From positions 6,424,001 to 6,488,000 of the forward strand of contig JAJFZO010000094.1 of the NCBI GenBank assembly GCA_021397835.1: DNA of 64,000 nucleotides, written 5' to 3'. Made by a program: the position numbers and the translations under genes. Origin of the DNA: Moringa oleifera. Taxonomy: Eukaryota; Streptophyta; Magnoliopsida; Brassicales; Moringaceae. Shown here piece after piece: positions 47,201 through 58,171 of the stretch (its first letter is position 1; the number at the start of each line of letters is the position of its first letter). The notes below the pieces were generated by a model. It was not told the DNA's origin. It saw nothing but the letters and a program-made list of their open reading frames with translations, and ran no database searches.

Positions 47201-47695
47201 GATTACTTTGAGTTCATGACATTGAATTTGGCTGAAACTGAAGTAACAGAATACAACTACAAGGCTCAGGATTTTGAAACTCCAAAAGATGGAAACACAT
47301 ATCGAAGGCGGCCTCGTAGAGGCCAAGCAAAGAGAGGAAGGCAACGGAAGGATTTTCAGCGAGATATACTTCCCAGTCTTGCTTCACTGTCGAGGAATGA
47401 AGTGACTGATGATCTTCAGGCCATAGAAGGCCTGGTTAGAGCAGCCGGTGGCACTTGGCAGTCAAGCTTGTTGCAGAGAAATGCTGCTAAAACTGGTCCT
47501 GGAAGGGGAAGGAGGCGCGTGGCTGCTTCTGCTTCTCCTTCTCCTGCAGTTGTGGTTTTCCCTCCCCCAGTCCAGCCACCCAGCTGTAAAGAATTGGTAC
47601 TTGAGGAGACAAATCTAACAGGATGGGGAAAGAGAACAAGGCGGCCTCCTCGGCAGAGATGTCTAATTAATAATCCTCCAATTCCTTTGAAATAA
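44243..47695 (+). CDS. DUF863 family protein
   Basis: The spliced product is 1040 aa. Coding exons: 44243-44464, 44594-45416, 45618-47695. The N-terminus (MGTEVHSKMHLPGYYSLRNLN, then LRQTILKQETIFRHQ-LYELHRLYRIQRDMMNEI) matches the start of the plant DUF863 family and probably forms a coiled coil across the first junction. The centre is long, Ser- and Asn-rich and likely disordered. Recognisable family blocks include HFIDLNLCFEG (about residue 713), DVRIISLAAEALISIS, DYFEFMTLNLAETEV and the basic RRRPRRGQAKRGRQRKDFQ. The C-terminal WGKRTRRPPRQRC may be a nuclear or nucleic-acid-binding patch. Nuclear location is an inference. The LNLCFEG/LDLNL-type motif resembles EAR repression motifs, but no function is established for the family as far as I know. 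Confidence 0.88.
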
Positions 47696-48285
47696 CCCGG
47701 GGAGGTGGAGGCCTTAATTAGCGTTCGGAGAGAAAACTGGAGTACCCATGGCTTTGCTATTCAGTCTGTGCAAGCCAGGGAGGATCACATTGTACATGTA
47801 GCTTTTCATTTGGTTTCTTTTTGAGTTTCTGTAGCCTGGAGTGACATGTATAATTCATCATAAATAAGTTGCATTCTTCATTACTGACATGAAACTGGAA
47901 CTTCTTTGGCTCGGAATGTAATATAGTTGAAAGGAGTGGTTTGATCTGTGTGAAAACCTTCAGATTTTGTTCCTGCCCTGATTCTCTTCATCATCATGTT
48001 TTCTGTCTTTCTCACAGCTTCCGTTCACGTGAAATCCCACAGAAGTGCAGATACAGCAGGCAGTCTGTAAACTCAAGCTCTGTTACACAACACCGTTTCT
48101 TCATCAACTACCTGGCCGTAAATACAAAAGTCAGGCCCTGGGCCAGAGAGGGGGAGAGAGAGAGAAGGGAGTTGGGGAGTAAACCGGAGATCTGAGAGCA
48201 TCTGCAGTTCTAAAATGCTTCATTTCCCTTGTGGGATTCGTTATTCAGTCTCAAGAAACACTTCTCTCACTGAATTCATGTAAAC
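47696..48285. other. DUF863 3' UTR and promoter/leader of the next PPR gene
   Basis: The likely DUF863 3' UTR runs to about 47930. The leader of the PPR gene holds TGGGCC at 48138-48143, a site II-like element common near genes for organelle proteins, and a GA run at 48148-48164. Confidence 0.45.
48278..48283 (+). promoter_or_regulatory. AUGUAA start-stop upstream ORF before the PPR start codon
   Basis: The sequence ATGTAAACATGAATTCC contains a minimal ORF (ATG followed at once by TAA), two bases upstream of the main ATG at 48286. AUGUAA elements stall ribosomes in a boron-dependent way in the Arabidopsis NIP5;1 leader. Here function is only a possibility. Confidence 0.35.
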
Positions 48286-50673
48286 ATGAATTCCTTGTCA
48301 TCTAGAACACGCGCGCTAGTCCTCAAAACCAACCCTACGCCGTCGTCAATCACCTCTCAAAGTCGGTTTCTCTATCAGCCAGATACTACTGCTACAGAAT
48401 CAGTCTCTCCATTTAAGTCAATTTTGGAGAAGTTCGCTTCTTTTTTAGATGACTGTGATGATATTTATTCTTTGAGAAAGCTTCACGCTTGCATTTTTGC
48501 TTGCGGGCTCGGTAACGACCCTTTTTTGGGCTCTAAGATTCTGCTGTGCTATACCAAGTTTGGGTCTTCAGCTGAATCGAGATGGGTATTTAACAGTAGG
48601 TACCTCTCTCTTTGGAATTCAGTACTTGTAAGGTGTTTTAGGACCTGTAGCTATGGCGAAATTCTTTGGTGTTACTTGAATTTGAGGCAACGGAAGGTTG
48701 GTTTGGATGGTGCAGCTATCACTTTTAGTTTGAAGAGTTGTGCTGAATTGGGCAGTTTAGAGTTTGGTAGAGGACTTCATGTAGATGCTTTCAAGTTTGG
48801 GTTAAGTATGGATAGGTTTGTGGGTTCTTCACTTATGGGTTTGTACTCGAAGCATGGAGAGATTGGAAATGCACTTAAGGTTTTTGATGAAATAACTGAG
48901 AAAGATGTGGTTGCTTATACCACAATGATAACTGCATATGTGCAGGTTGGTGATCGTCATCCATATCAGGCTTTTGGGGTTGTCCGCCAGATGCAGAAGG
49001 ATCAGATAGATCCTAATCGGGTGACTCTTGTGAGCTTGCTTAAGGCAGCAGCTCAATTAGGAGCATTCAGGGAGGGTCGTTCCATGCATGGTTATGCGAT
49101 AAGAAGAGGAATTGGTTACTCAGATGAAGTACTCGAAACAAGTCTCATGGACATGTACATCAAATGTAAGGCACCTGGAACAGCTGGCTATGTCTTCGGC
49201 AAAATGAATAGGAGAACAATTGGTTCATGGAATGCTATGGTTGCTGGTCACCTTCAAATGGGGCAGCCCTTGGCAGCCTTGGAGCTTTTCTGTTTAATGG
49301 TGCAAGAAAATGTAATGCCTGATTTGATTAGCTTAGCCAATGCGATGTTGTGTTGTGCTGATTTGAAGTATTTGTTTGAAGGCAAGAGTATCCATGGTTA
49401 CATAGTTCGTTCAGGGATACAGCTTGATCTAGTAGCTACAACTGCTCTGATTGATATGTATTCTCAATGCAACAAGCTAGTCCAAGCTAAGAAGTTGTTT
49501 GATGGAATGGGTACAAGGGATGTCATTTCATACAATGTGATGATGGTTGGTTATTTCCAAAATGGATATGCTTTGGAAGCTCTCCAGACTTTTATTGAAA
49601 TGGTTGGAACAGGTATTAGACCAAACCAAAGTTCAATCTTGACTGCACTTTCTGCATTGTCTGATCTGAAAGGCATTAGGCAAGGAAGGTGTGTCCATGG
49701 ATATGCTTTAAGACATGGGTATTACCTGAATGTCGAGGTAGTCAATCAAATTGTTTACATGTATGCAAAATGTGGTTGTATTGACTATGCAAAGCAAGTC
49801 TTCAACAGGATAAGATGCAGGGATCTGGTGTCATGGACTTCAATGATGATGGGTTATGTTTCTCATGGGCATGCTGATGAAGCCATAATTCTATTCCAGA
49901 TGATGAAAAGAGAGGGACTGGAACATGACTTGGTTACTCTGATAACGTTGCTTCAGGCGCTCTCTCAGCTTGGATATCTATCTCTAGTCAAGGAAGTGCA
50001 TAGTCACTTGTATCGAGTTTTGATGGAGAAAGAAACATCTCTTATCAATTCTCTGATTACCACGTATGCCAGGTGCGGAAAGTTAAACATGGCAGAAGAT
50101 CTCTTTGAGCACATGGAAGAACGGTGTTTGACATCATGGAACACAATTATAGCAGCACATGGTATGCATGGGAACTGCGGTGATGCTCTCGATCTGTTTG
50201 AGAGCATGAAGAAAGAAGAGATTCAACCTGATAAGCTGACCTTCACATCATTACTCACTGCTTGCAGTCATTCAGGACTCATGGAAGAGGGTCTGCAAGT
50301 TTTCAGGTCCATGTCAGAAGACTATTCTATTACCCCTTCTGAAGAGCATTATGGTTGTGTGGTAGATTTATTAAGCCGAGCAGGACAGCTTGAAGAAGCA
50401 TATGATTTAGTTAAATGCCTGCCATCGACGCAAAGTGCTTCAGCACTTAGTGCTTTGCTTGCTGCTTGTAGAGTATACAGAAATACAGAGTTAGGGCAGG
50501 TCATAGGAAGGCAGCTCCTGGACTTAGAACCTGACAACTCAAGTGCTTATGGTTTAGTCTCAAATTTATATGCGGAAGATGGAATGTGGGATGAAGTAGC
50601 CAGAATAAGAGCCATGGCAAAGAGGAGAGGTCTGGAAATGACTCCAGGCTATAGTCTGATTGAGCTTGATTAG
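48286..50673 (+). CDS. PLS-class pentatricopeptide repeat protein with E domain, intronless
   Basis: The open frame encodes 795 aa without introns. It is a PPR RNA-binding protein expected in mitochondria or plastids. The first about 45 residues are rich in Ser, Thr, Arg and Lys and nearly free of acidic residues (MNSLSSRTRALVLKTNPTP...), fitting an organelle presequence. Repeats cover about residues 60 to 690, with typical phrases SSLMGLYSKHGEIGNALKVF, TSLMDMYIKCKAPGTAGYVF, TALIDMYSQCNKLVQAKKLF, VNQIVYMYAKCGCIDYAKQV and NSLITTYARCGKLNMAEDLF. The E domain follows EEHYGCVVDLLSRAGQLEEA, and the protein stops at GYSLIELD, so the E+ and DYW parts are absent. It is therefore E-class, with a likely role in editing or other organelle RNA processing; its target is unknown. 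The start codon at 48286 follows a stop-rich leader. Confidence 0.92.
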   Translation: MNSLSSRTRALVLKTNPTPSSITSQSRFLYQPDTTATESVSPFKSILEKFASFLDDCDDIYSLRKLHACIFACGLGNDPFLGSKILLCYTKFGSSAESRWVFNSRYLSLWNSVLVRCFRTCSYGEILWCYLNLRQRKVGLDGAAITFSLKSCAELGSLEFGRGLHVDAFKFGLSMDRFVGSSLMGLYSKHGEIGNALKVFDEITEKDVVAYTTMITAYVQVGDRHPYQAFGVVRQMQKDQIDPNRVTLVSLLKAAAQLGAFREGRSMHGYAIRRGIGYSDEVLETSLMDMYIKCKAPGTAGYVFGKMNRRTIGSWNAMVAGHLQMGQPLAALELFCLMVQENVMPDLISLANAMLCCADLKYLFEGKSIHGYIVRSGIQLDLVATTALIDMYSQCNKLVQAKKLFDGMGTRDVISYNVMMVGYFQNGYALEALQTFIEMVGTGIRPNQSSILTALSALSDLKGIRQGRCVHGYALRHGYYLNVEVVNQIVYMYAKCGCIDYAKQVFNRIRCRDLVSWTSMMMGYVSHGHADEAIILFQMMKREGLEHDLVTLITLLQALSQLGYLSLVKEVHSHLYRVLMEKETSLINSLITTYARCGKLNMAEDLFEHMEERCLTSWNTIIAAHGMHGNCGDALDLFESMKKEEIQPDKLTFTSLLTACSHSGLMEEGLQVFRSMSEDYSITPSEEHYGCVVDLLSRAGQLEEAYDLVKCLPSTQSASALSALLAACRVYRNTELGQVIGRQLLDLEPDNSSAYGLVSNLYAEDGMWDEVARIRAMAKRRGLEMTPGYSLIELD

Positions 50674-51898
50674 CAGGTATGTTAGAAGTGAACCTATCCT
50701 GCAGAAGTTGTGCGTTAACTTCTCAGAATTGAGGATTGATGTAATGACTTTATACTGCCTTACACAGAAAATAAGTGAGCCTATTGAAACAGTAAACAAG
50801 GGGTTTTCTGTTAACAGTAGAAATTAAGATGCTACAACTAATTATGACGACAATGGCACATCTCATCTATAAATATGAAGGATGTCAATTTGTGGAAAGA
50901 AACTTTCTTCATAGAATCCTGAAACTACATATTCATCAATGTGGTTACCATGTTGTTCATAGATTTTATTAGATATGCATCTAATAGTTGCAAAACTACA
51001 AGTTTATGCTTCTATTGCATTTGTAATAGATGTAAAGCGAGGATCTTCTCTCCCAACCATTTAGTTTGAGCTCAGTATTCAAGATGGACTTGGCAATGGT
51101 GACAAGGATGCTGTCAAAATCAAAGTATGTAATTTGGTTAAATTACCCAGGACCTATGAATTTCATAGCAGTGAAACTTGTTATAAAATGAGTATAATGA
51201 GAAGGTATGGTCCATGGACTATAAATGCTTATCATCCATCATAATTAGTTCTCCTGCTACCCCTATTTCACTCAGTCATTCTAACAGTGAATTGGGTATT
51301 CTCTGAAAAAGAAAAATGAAGGAAACAATAATGGAATCCTCTGGTCTTTCCTATAGTTGTTTCAAATTGGTGAAATGCAAGTGAACACTATGACCTGTTC
51401 ATTTTCCAATTACTAGCACTAGTTTAACATGGCCCAAAAGTTCTTGATCCTGACGTAATTCAAGTGCAGTGGAAACAATATTCATGTCCCTGAACTCCAC
51501 CGAGGCTGAGCTTTGCTTGTGTTATCTGCTGTGAAAGTTCATATACATATATAAAAGGTCTCTGAAGTCAGAAAGTAACATTTTTTCGCCATTAAACCCA
51601 TTAAAAAAGGTAAACAACTACCACATGCAAGTTACTTGCTTCTGACATGATAGGGAAGTATCCTATTAGGCTTTTATTGTGAATGCATTCCTGGTGATAA
51701 AAGCCACCTAGGAAAAATTTGTACTTTCTTCAAATTTTCGTAGAAAACCCACATGCTGAAGGTCCTTTTTACCTGACCTACTGTCCAAAAACTTTGGCAC
51801 ACTTCTTTAAACTCAAAATACTCTTTTACGCCCGAAAAGATCCCAGTAGCTTAAAAGTGAAAACCCACCTAGAAGCTTTGATCAACACCAAGAGGAAG
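50674..51898. other. PPR 3' UTR and promoter of the saccharopine-dehydrogenase-like gene
   Basis: No gene was recognised. A TATA-like ATATATAAAAGG lies near 51546-51557, about 350 bases before the start codon. The open frame continues upstream of the chosen ATG to about 51719 but has no earlier in-frame ATG near it. Confidence 0.5.
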
Positions 51899-54413
51899 AT
51901 GGAAGCAACCCAACAACAAGAACACCCCGAGAATCCCATGTACGACCTGATAATCCTGGGAGCCTCAGGTTTCACGGGCAAGTATGTTGTTAGAGAAGCC
52001 CTCAAGTTCCTCGACACCCCATCTTCGCCTCTCAAGGCGATAGCTCTGGCGGGTCGCAGCCCGACCAGGCTGGCGCAATCTCTCCAATGGGCCGCCCACC
52101 CAAACTCGCCTCCAACGGTCGCTATCCTTACCGCGGACACCACCGACCCCGCGTCTCTCCGTCGCCTCTGCCAGCAAACCAAGCTCATCCTCAACTGCGT
52201 GGGCCCCTTCCGCCTCCACGGTGAGCCCGTTGTTGCCGCATGCGCCGAATCCGGGTTTGTTTTCAGCCCATTTCACCTTTTCGCTTCTGTGTCAGAATTT
52301 TGTCTTTAATTTTTCCATATGCGCGTGTACTGTGTACTTGCATGCATATGGATTAGTAAATTAAATGAGGGAAGAATTGAATATCCTGGGTTTTGAGGCA
52401 TAATTATGATGTGGAGAAGTTAATCTGTGCATGGAACCTTGATCGTAAGGTTTGGACTTCAAGATTCTGGAGAAGGATCTGCATATGAACTAATGAATAG
52501 AGGGAGCAATTTTGAATCCATTCTTTGTGTTGATCTACAAGATCATATTTTTACTTGGTTCTCATTTTGTGACAATGGTAAGTTGCTGTCTTTTTCACAT
52601 AATCCTGCAAGTTTGCATTTGCTTTTACTTGGCTTGACTGATAGGATTCAAGATGAATCCATTTAACTGAAATCATAACTTAGATCGATGAGTTCAGTCA
52701 AGTGAAAATGACACATTATTTATGATTTTATGGAATTAAGGGCTTATTTGATTTCATTTTACCTGTATATCATTTTTTCCATTGTTTTTTTTTCTGATTT
52801 TATTAGGTGTGATTACTTGGATATTTGTGGTGAGCCTGAGTTTATGGAGAGAATGGAGGCAAAGTACCATGAGAAAGCCATGGAGAGTGGTTCTTTAGTT
52901 GTGTCCGCATGTGGATTTGATTCTGTTCCAGCTGAATTGGGGCTTATATTCAACTCCAGGCAGTGGTTGCCTCCGGCTGTTCCCAACTCCATTGAGGCAT
53001 ATCTGAGTTTGGAGTCTGATAAAAGGATTGTTGGAAATTTTGGGACATTTGAGTCAGCAGTTTTAGGTGTGGCGAATATGAAGAGTTTGCAGGAGTTGAG
53101 GCGGTCAAGACCTAGAAGAGCAAGGCCAGTGGTGAGAAAATTATTCTCTCATCTCAGCTTTCATACTTATTATTTTGGTAGTCTTTGTTGCATGTTTGAA
53201 AATATATTTCAGCTACTTGATGGTTAGTCCTTATTTACTGTTCAGGAGTCCGTCTTGGTCTATGGTTTTGGCTTCCTTTGTTTCTTCTGTTTATGGTATT
53301 AAAAGTTAAGATTTTTCAGGTACTTGTGGTAGTTTCTATAGTAAGATTGATTGAGATTCATGATTCTCTCATCATCCTTTTCTGGGTATTTGGAATACCG
53401 TATCTGATATTGAGATTTTATGCTTGTTTGCTGTTTATGCGATGATGCTCCTGTTAGTCGTAGAGGTCCTGCTGTCTTTCTGTAATGCTGGGTTGATGCA
53501 ACAGTCTAAAGTGAAGTCTGAGACTTTCTGGATTCATTTGTCCCAGTCTTAAAATGAATTGAAACCGTGTCTCTTTTGTTAAATCTTAAACTGTTATTGT
53601 AGATAATTTATATTACTCAGAGAAGTTTTTTTTCGATCTTCTTGTTCTGGTTCTTCTTTTATTCTCATTACATGGATCCTACGGTCTGCTTTGGTGATAA
53701 ATTTACCTGTATAATTGCAGATTCCTGGTCCCTCTCCTCCCAAAGGGTCGACTATAGAACACCAGAAGAAGATTGGCCTTTGGGCTGTGAAGCTGCCTTC
53801 TGCTGATTCAATTGTCGTGCGGAGAACTCTTTCTACTCTGACAGAAAATCCACACGGGCTTCCTGGTGTCAATGAGAGTCCCACAGAGACACAACAGAGA
53901 GAAGCCTTCTGGTCAACAGTGAAGCCAGCTCATTTTGGTGTGAAGATAGGATCAAAATCTCTATTAGGCATATTCCGACTCATCACAGTTGGGATTTTCA
54001 TCGGCCTCCTGGGTACAACTTCATTCGGTAGGTCACTTCTTCTAAAATTCCCGTCCATCTTCACCCTCGGGTGGTTCAGAAAGAAGGGTCCGTCCGAGGA
54101 AGAAGTTCGAAGTGCTTCATTCAAAATGTGGTTCATCGGCCATGGTTTTAGCGACGAAGCTCTTCTTTCACAGGGAAATACTAAACCAGACATGGAAGTA
54201 ATAACAAGAATAACAGGACCAGAGATCGGCTATCTGACCACTCCGATTATACTTGTTCAGTGTGCTCTTATTGTTCTGAGCCAACGCCAGAGCCTAGCGA
54301 AGGGAGGAGTGCTCACTCCTGGGATCGTGTTTGGGTCAACTGATCTCCAACAACGACTCCAAAAGAATGGAATATCATTCGATATCATCTCGAAGAGTTC
54401 ACTTCCTGCTTAA
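51899..54413 (+). CDS. saccharopine-dehydrogenase-like oxidoreductase
   Basis: The spliced product is 457 aa. Exons: 51899-52254, 52807-53131, 53721-54413. The N-terminal Rossmann fold has the nucleotide-binding motif ILGASGFTGKYVV (about residues 19-31) and LILNCVGPFRLHGEPVV. CDYLDICGEPEFMERM and CGFDSVPAELG are hallmarks of the SCCPDH group of short, trans-acting-enoyl-reductase-like proteins, not of the true lysine-pathway saccharopine dehydrogenase. A hydrophobic segment (LLGIFRLITVGIFIGLLG, about residue 305) suggests membrane or lipid-droplet attachment, as for the animal SCCPDH. The substrate is unknown. The length fits Arabidopsis At5g39410 as I remember it. The protein ends ISFDIISKSSLPA with no plastid or peroxisomal signal that I can see. 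Confidence 0.92.
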
Positions 54414-55073
54414 ATGGTGTAGTTTACATTACATGGCAATGAAAACAGAGCAAGAAATTCAGTTGTAGAACTTCCAGCATGTCATAAGTGAATGATTAGG
54501 TAATGGTGTTATATGTTGCGTTGGCCATTGCATCTCTTTCTCATTGTCATCCAATTTTTCACTTCATGGTTGAATTTCTTCATTTAAAGTGCACCAGGAG
54601 TAGCAGATTCTTTTACACAGGTAAGTTATATAACATACGATAGAGTAAAATCTCCTATTGACGGATATGCATTGAACCGATTTTGTGAAAGAATTGGAGG
54701 GGATAAAAATTTAATAAAATAAATAATTAAATTTTATTTTAATTATTGTTTTTTATATCATTGTGACAATTATTTTTTAAAAAAATTAACAAAAATGTTT
54801 ATTTTTAATTGTAATCTTAATTGTTGTTTACTCTGTGTGACAATGACACTGTAAATCCTTTCCTGCCTGTGGAGTAATTTAAAGTAATAATAATAATAAT
54901 AAACCCCAAAGGAGAAAAGGCTGAGACTGAAGTTGTGCGGATTACACGACATCGTTTTGCCTGCTTAATGTGTCGAACCTACGTCAACAACCCCTCTTAT
55001 CCGGAAGGGGAAAAAAACCCTGAAGCTTGCTCTGCTAGATGCTAAGAGTCCGTCATTCTTGGCGCCAAAGAAC
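54414..55073. other. 3' UTR and promoter of the SpoU-type methyltransferase gene
   Basis: AT-rich in the first half, with TAA repeats near 54885-54901. No gene was recognised. Confidence 0.45.
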
Positions 55074-57576
55074 ATGAGTGCCTGCAAGACCTTAACCCGG
55101 GTCTCTATGGGTTCCCTCCAGTCTGCTTCCTGTTTCCACCCTAGACCCTTCTGCTCTCTCTTCCTTCGCTGCCTCCCCTCTCTCTCCAACCTCTCTCCAA
55201 GCATACGTATACTCTCTTTCTCTTGAGCTATCTAACTATCTATTCGTATATGTTGTAAAGATACGATTTCTTAGTGGTAAGATATTCTTTTTTGTTTTGT
55301 TTGATTTTGGTTTGTGATAGGAGTAGGCATTGGTCCGTACACGGTTCGTGCGAGAACCTTTGGGTCAATCCAAGGATCAGTCTCGTTAGCAGCCACTGAA
55401 TTCACGGACGAGAGTCCGGATAACGCGGCGAGGGACACGGTGGAACATTTGCTCACGAACCGCGACGATGTTGCCGGGTTGATGAAAATGGAGCGAAGGT
55501 GCACGTTGAGCGATGGAGTCGAGCACAAGGGATCCAATAACAGGTGGTTCCCCTACCTGGACAAGTTCAAGTGCGGCGAGGTGTACCTGAGCAGCGGGGA
55601 AGTGCTTGAGGCAGTGGGCCCGCACATAATGGAGGAGAGGAAGGAAAGGTTCCGGAGGGTGGTGACCAACCGGAGCTATTCCGTCTGTTTGGTGGTGGAA
55701 GGGTTAACGGATTTCGGGAATGTTTCCGCCACGTTTCGGTCTGCCGATGCCCTCGGCTTCCAATCTGTCCACGTTGTGTCCTGTGATAGCTCCAAAAGGT
55801 GCATCAGAGGTTGGCATTTTATGTGTTTTGGTGATTACTTTTCTTGATCAATAAAATCGTTCTGATCTAGCTTAGTTTTGTTTATTTTTCCTCTTTTTCC
55901 TTTTCCTCACTGTAGTTACACCACAAGTGACTGTCTTGGCTCTCTCCCTCTTGTTGTGATGTTGTCATGTTTAAGTGGATTGTGTTAAATTAAATAAGTT
56001 CTTTGGACTCAGGCCAACTAGTATATTAGCACATTAAATGCTCCTCCTATATTATGGTTAAGGGAGGCCTTGCGAAGTTAAAATTTTTAACTAAAAGTTC
56101 ATATGTTGGCAGCTATTCTCATTTACTAAGTTCATCTGTAAACAGATGGAAATTTGATGGATGCTTTCCTGACTGCTTTTGGTTGTTGTTTGCTTAGTCT
56201 GGAGCTGTCTTATGTGGGTTTGCCAGCATCAGCCATGCCTTATTCTTGGTGCAGGTACAGAGAAAATCGCCATGTTAGCATGGGTGCAGAGAAATGGTTG
56301 GATATTGAACTCTGGGACTCCCCGCAAGAGTGCTTCCAAGTTCTGAAATCGCGTGGTTACCGGATTGCCACCACTCATGTTGGAATGAATGCGGTACTGG
56401 TCAAATCTGCCTAATAATTCTGGTTTTGTTTTGCACTTTTTCTTTGATCCAGCAAAGCTGTCTCACACAATCAAATGTCAACTTGTATTGGGTTGTGGCT
56501 ATTCACTCTGTTCTTTCAAACTTGGTTATCAACTGCTAGTGACAATACATAATACTTCAATCTATTGTTCTATTTGGTACTTCCAAGTTCAAAATCGTCA
56601 GGTGCTGCATATATATGACTGAAAATTTGGTACTATTTTTAGGTATCCGTATATGACATGGATTGGTCGTGCCCAACCGCTATAGTAGTCGGGAATGAGA
56701 ATAGGTAAATAATATTTGAAGTCTTCATCAATATGTTTATAATGTTTACAAAGTACATCAGAGCGTGCGAAAGTCTTGTGCTTCTAGAATATTTCGATAT
56801 AGAAGTGAATATCTGAATGGAAGAAACAAAGACAATGGAGAGTGTAACTCTGAGGTTTGTTCTTTCTCATGTCATTTTTTCCGGCCTAAATCCATGTATG
56901 TCCCACAGGCCGCTTGTGGTAGAAATGACTGTTATCTTTTATTCTGAAACAAGACAAGATTTGCTGATGGTGCATGCTCTTTGTTCTTGTTGGCCATATC
57001 TTTCTCGAAAGAGGATTGGAGTTTTGAATGTTAATCATTTATTCTGCTCGAAGTTTCCCCGCCTGTTCTTCAATGATGATTCTCTTAAAGTACTGATTCT
57101 GCTCAAGGTTTGGCTGATTGCAGGGGTATAAGTGAAGAGGCCCTGGAACTGTCAGATTTGTGCTGTAGCATTCCAATGAAAGGCATGGTGGACTCTTTCA
57201 ATGTTTCAGTTGCCGCAGGCATCATCATGCATCAAGCTGTTCATGACAGAAATTCTGGCCTGGTAATCACTGATGTGTTATGTTCTGTGGCACTCGAGAA
57301 ACTTAAAAAGTAAACTTATACTCTAGAAATAACCATGGCTTGGTTATTTCATTGGGTCTTGTTATTGTAATACCTTCGAATCAGTTGGCCATTATTGTGG
57401 TGGAGAGCCAAATCTTACTTATAATGTTGTTTACACAGGGGCGTCATGGTGATCTGACATCAAAAGAGAGCCAAATCTTACTTGCTGAGTTCTCACTGCG
57501 TCACAGCAGGAGTGCCATAGGCATTGCCCATGAATATGCAAAGCGGAAAGGAGCTATACTCATGCCAAAGCTGTGA
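55074..57576 (+). CDS. SpoU/TrmH-family RNA 2'-O-methyltransferase, probably organellar
   Basis: The spliced product is 362 aa. Exons: 55074-55206, 55321-55798, 56255-56393, 56643-56704, 57124-57262, 57439-57576. It should transfer a methyl group from S-adenosylmethionine to a ribose 2'-OH in tRNA or rRNA. SPOUT-fold motifs are intact: motif 1 DFGNVSATFRSADALGF with the catalytic Arg; motif 2 TAIVVGNENRGISEEALELSD; motif 3 CSIPMKGMVDSFNVSVAAGI. The order and spacing resemble TrmH, which methylates G18 of tRNA. The first exon encodes a Ser-, Arg- and Leu-rich N-terminus (MSACKTLTRVSMGSLQSAS...) without acidic residues, fitting plastid or mitochondrial import. The region VEHLLTNRDDVAGLMKMERR precedes the SPOUT fold. 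The fourth exon is only 62 bases but carries half of motif 2, so it matters for correct annotation. Confidence 0.92.
57401..57484 (+). repeat. 18-bp exon sequence echoed in the adjacent intron
   Basis: GAGAGCCAAATCTTACTT occurs at 57401-57418 inside the last intron and again at 57467-57484 in the last coding exon of the methyltransferase gene, 66 bases apart. A short segmental duplication across the 3' splice site explains it best. Confidence 0.8.
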
Positions 57577-58171
57577 AATGAGCTTCCCTGCTGTAAGATG
57601 TTTACAAATTGCGAGTCCGGAACCATGAATGTAGAAATGACTGCAAAAGAATACCAGCATTGTAAGGAATCCATTTTAACCCTCCAGACTTGATGTCTAG
57701 GAGGGATTTGAGACTTGGTTACCCTTACCTAGCAACAAACAGCTGTTTTCTCAGTTTGGTGGCTAAGCAGAGGCTTCATATGGGGAATATTGAATGATTT
57801 TACAAGTCAAGAGATGTTTCTTGATGCGAATTGTCTCTGAAACTTCAATTTTATCCTATTTATATTTAAAACAGTCATGAAATGGTCATTCATAGATCCT
57901 AAGACAAGCTGAATAAGGCAATGACAACAAAAGATGGGCATGCTTGCTTCACTAGAAATGAACACCAAGCAGACGATTTTTATATTTTAATAAAATTCAC
58001 TTGAGTGTATTTTACAAACTTTATCTACCGAAAACTTCTAACAATCATGTGAGATGTTCTCTAACTATAAATGAGGGACATTGAAATAGATACAATACAC
58101 CATGATTATGAGAAGCCAAGTGTTCCCGGCTTGCTATCCCAAATTCGACAATAAAATCATACATCAATGTA
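57577..58171. other. convergent 3' UTRs
   Basis: The methyltransferase gene (plus) and the E4 ligase gene (minus) end towards each other here with under 600 bases between stop codons. Both 3' UTRs probably share the stretch or overlap. No gene was seen. Confidence 0.55.
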
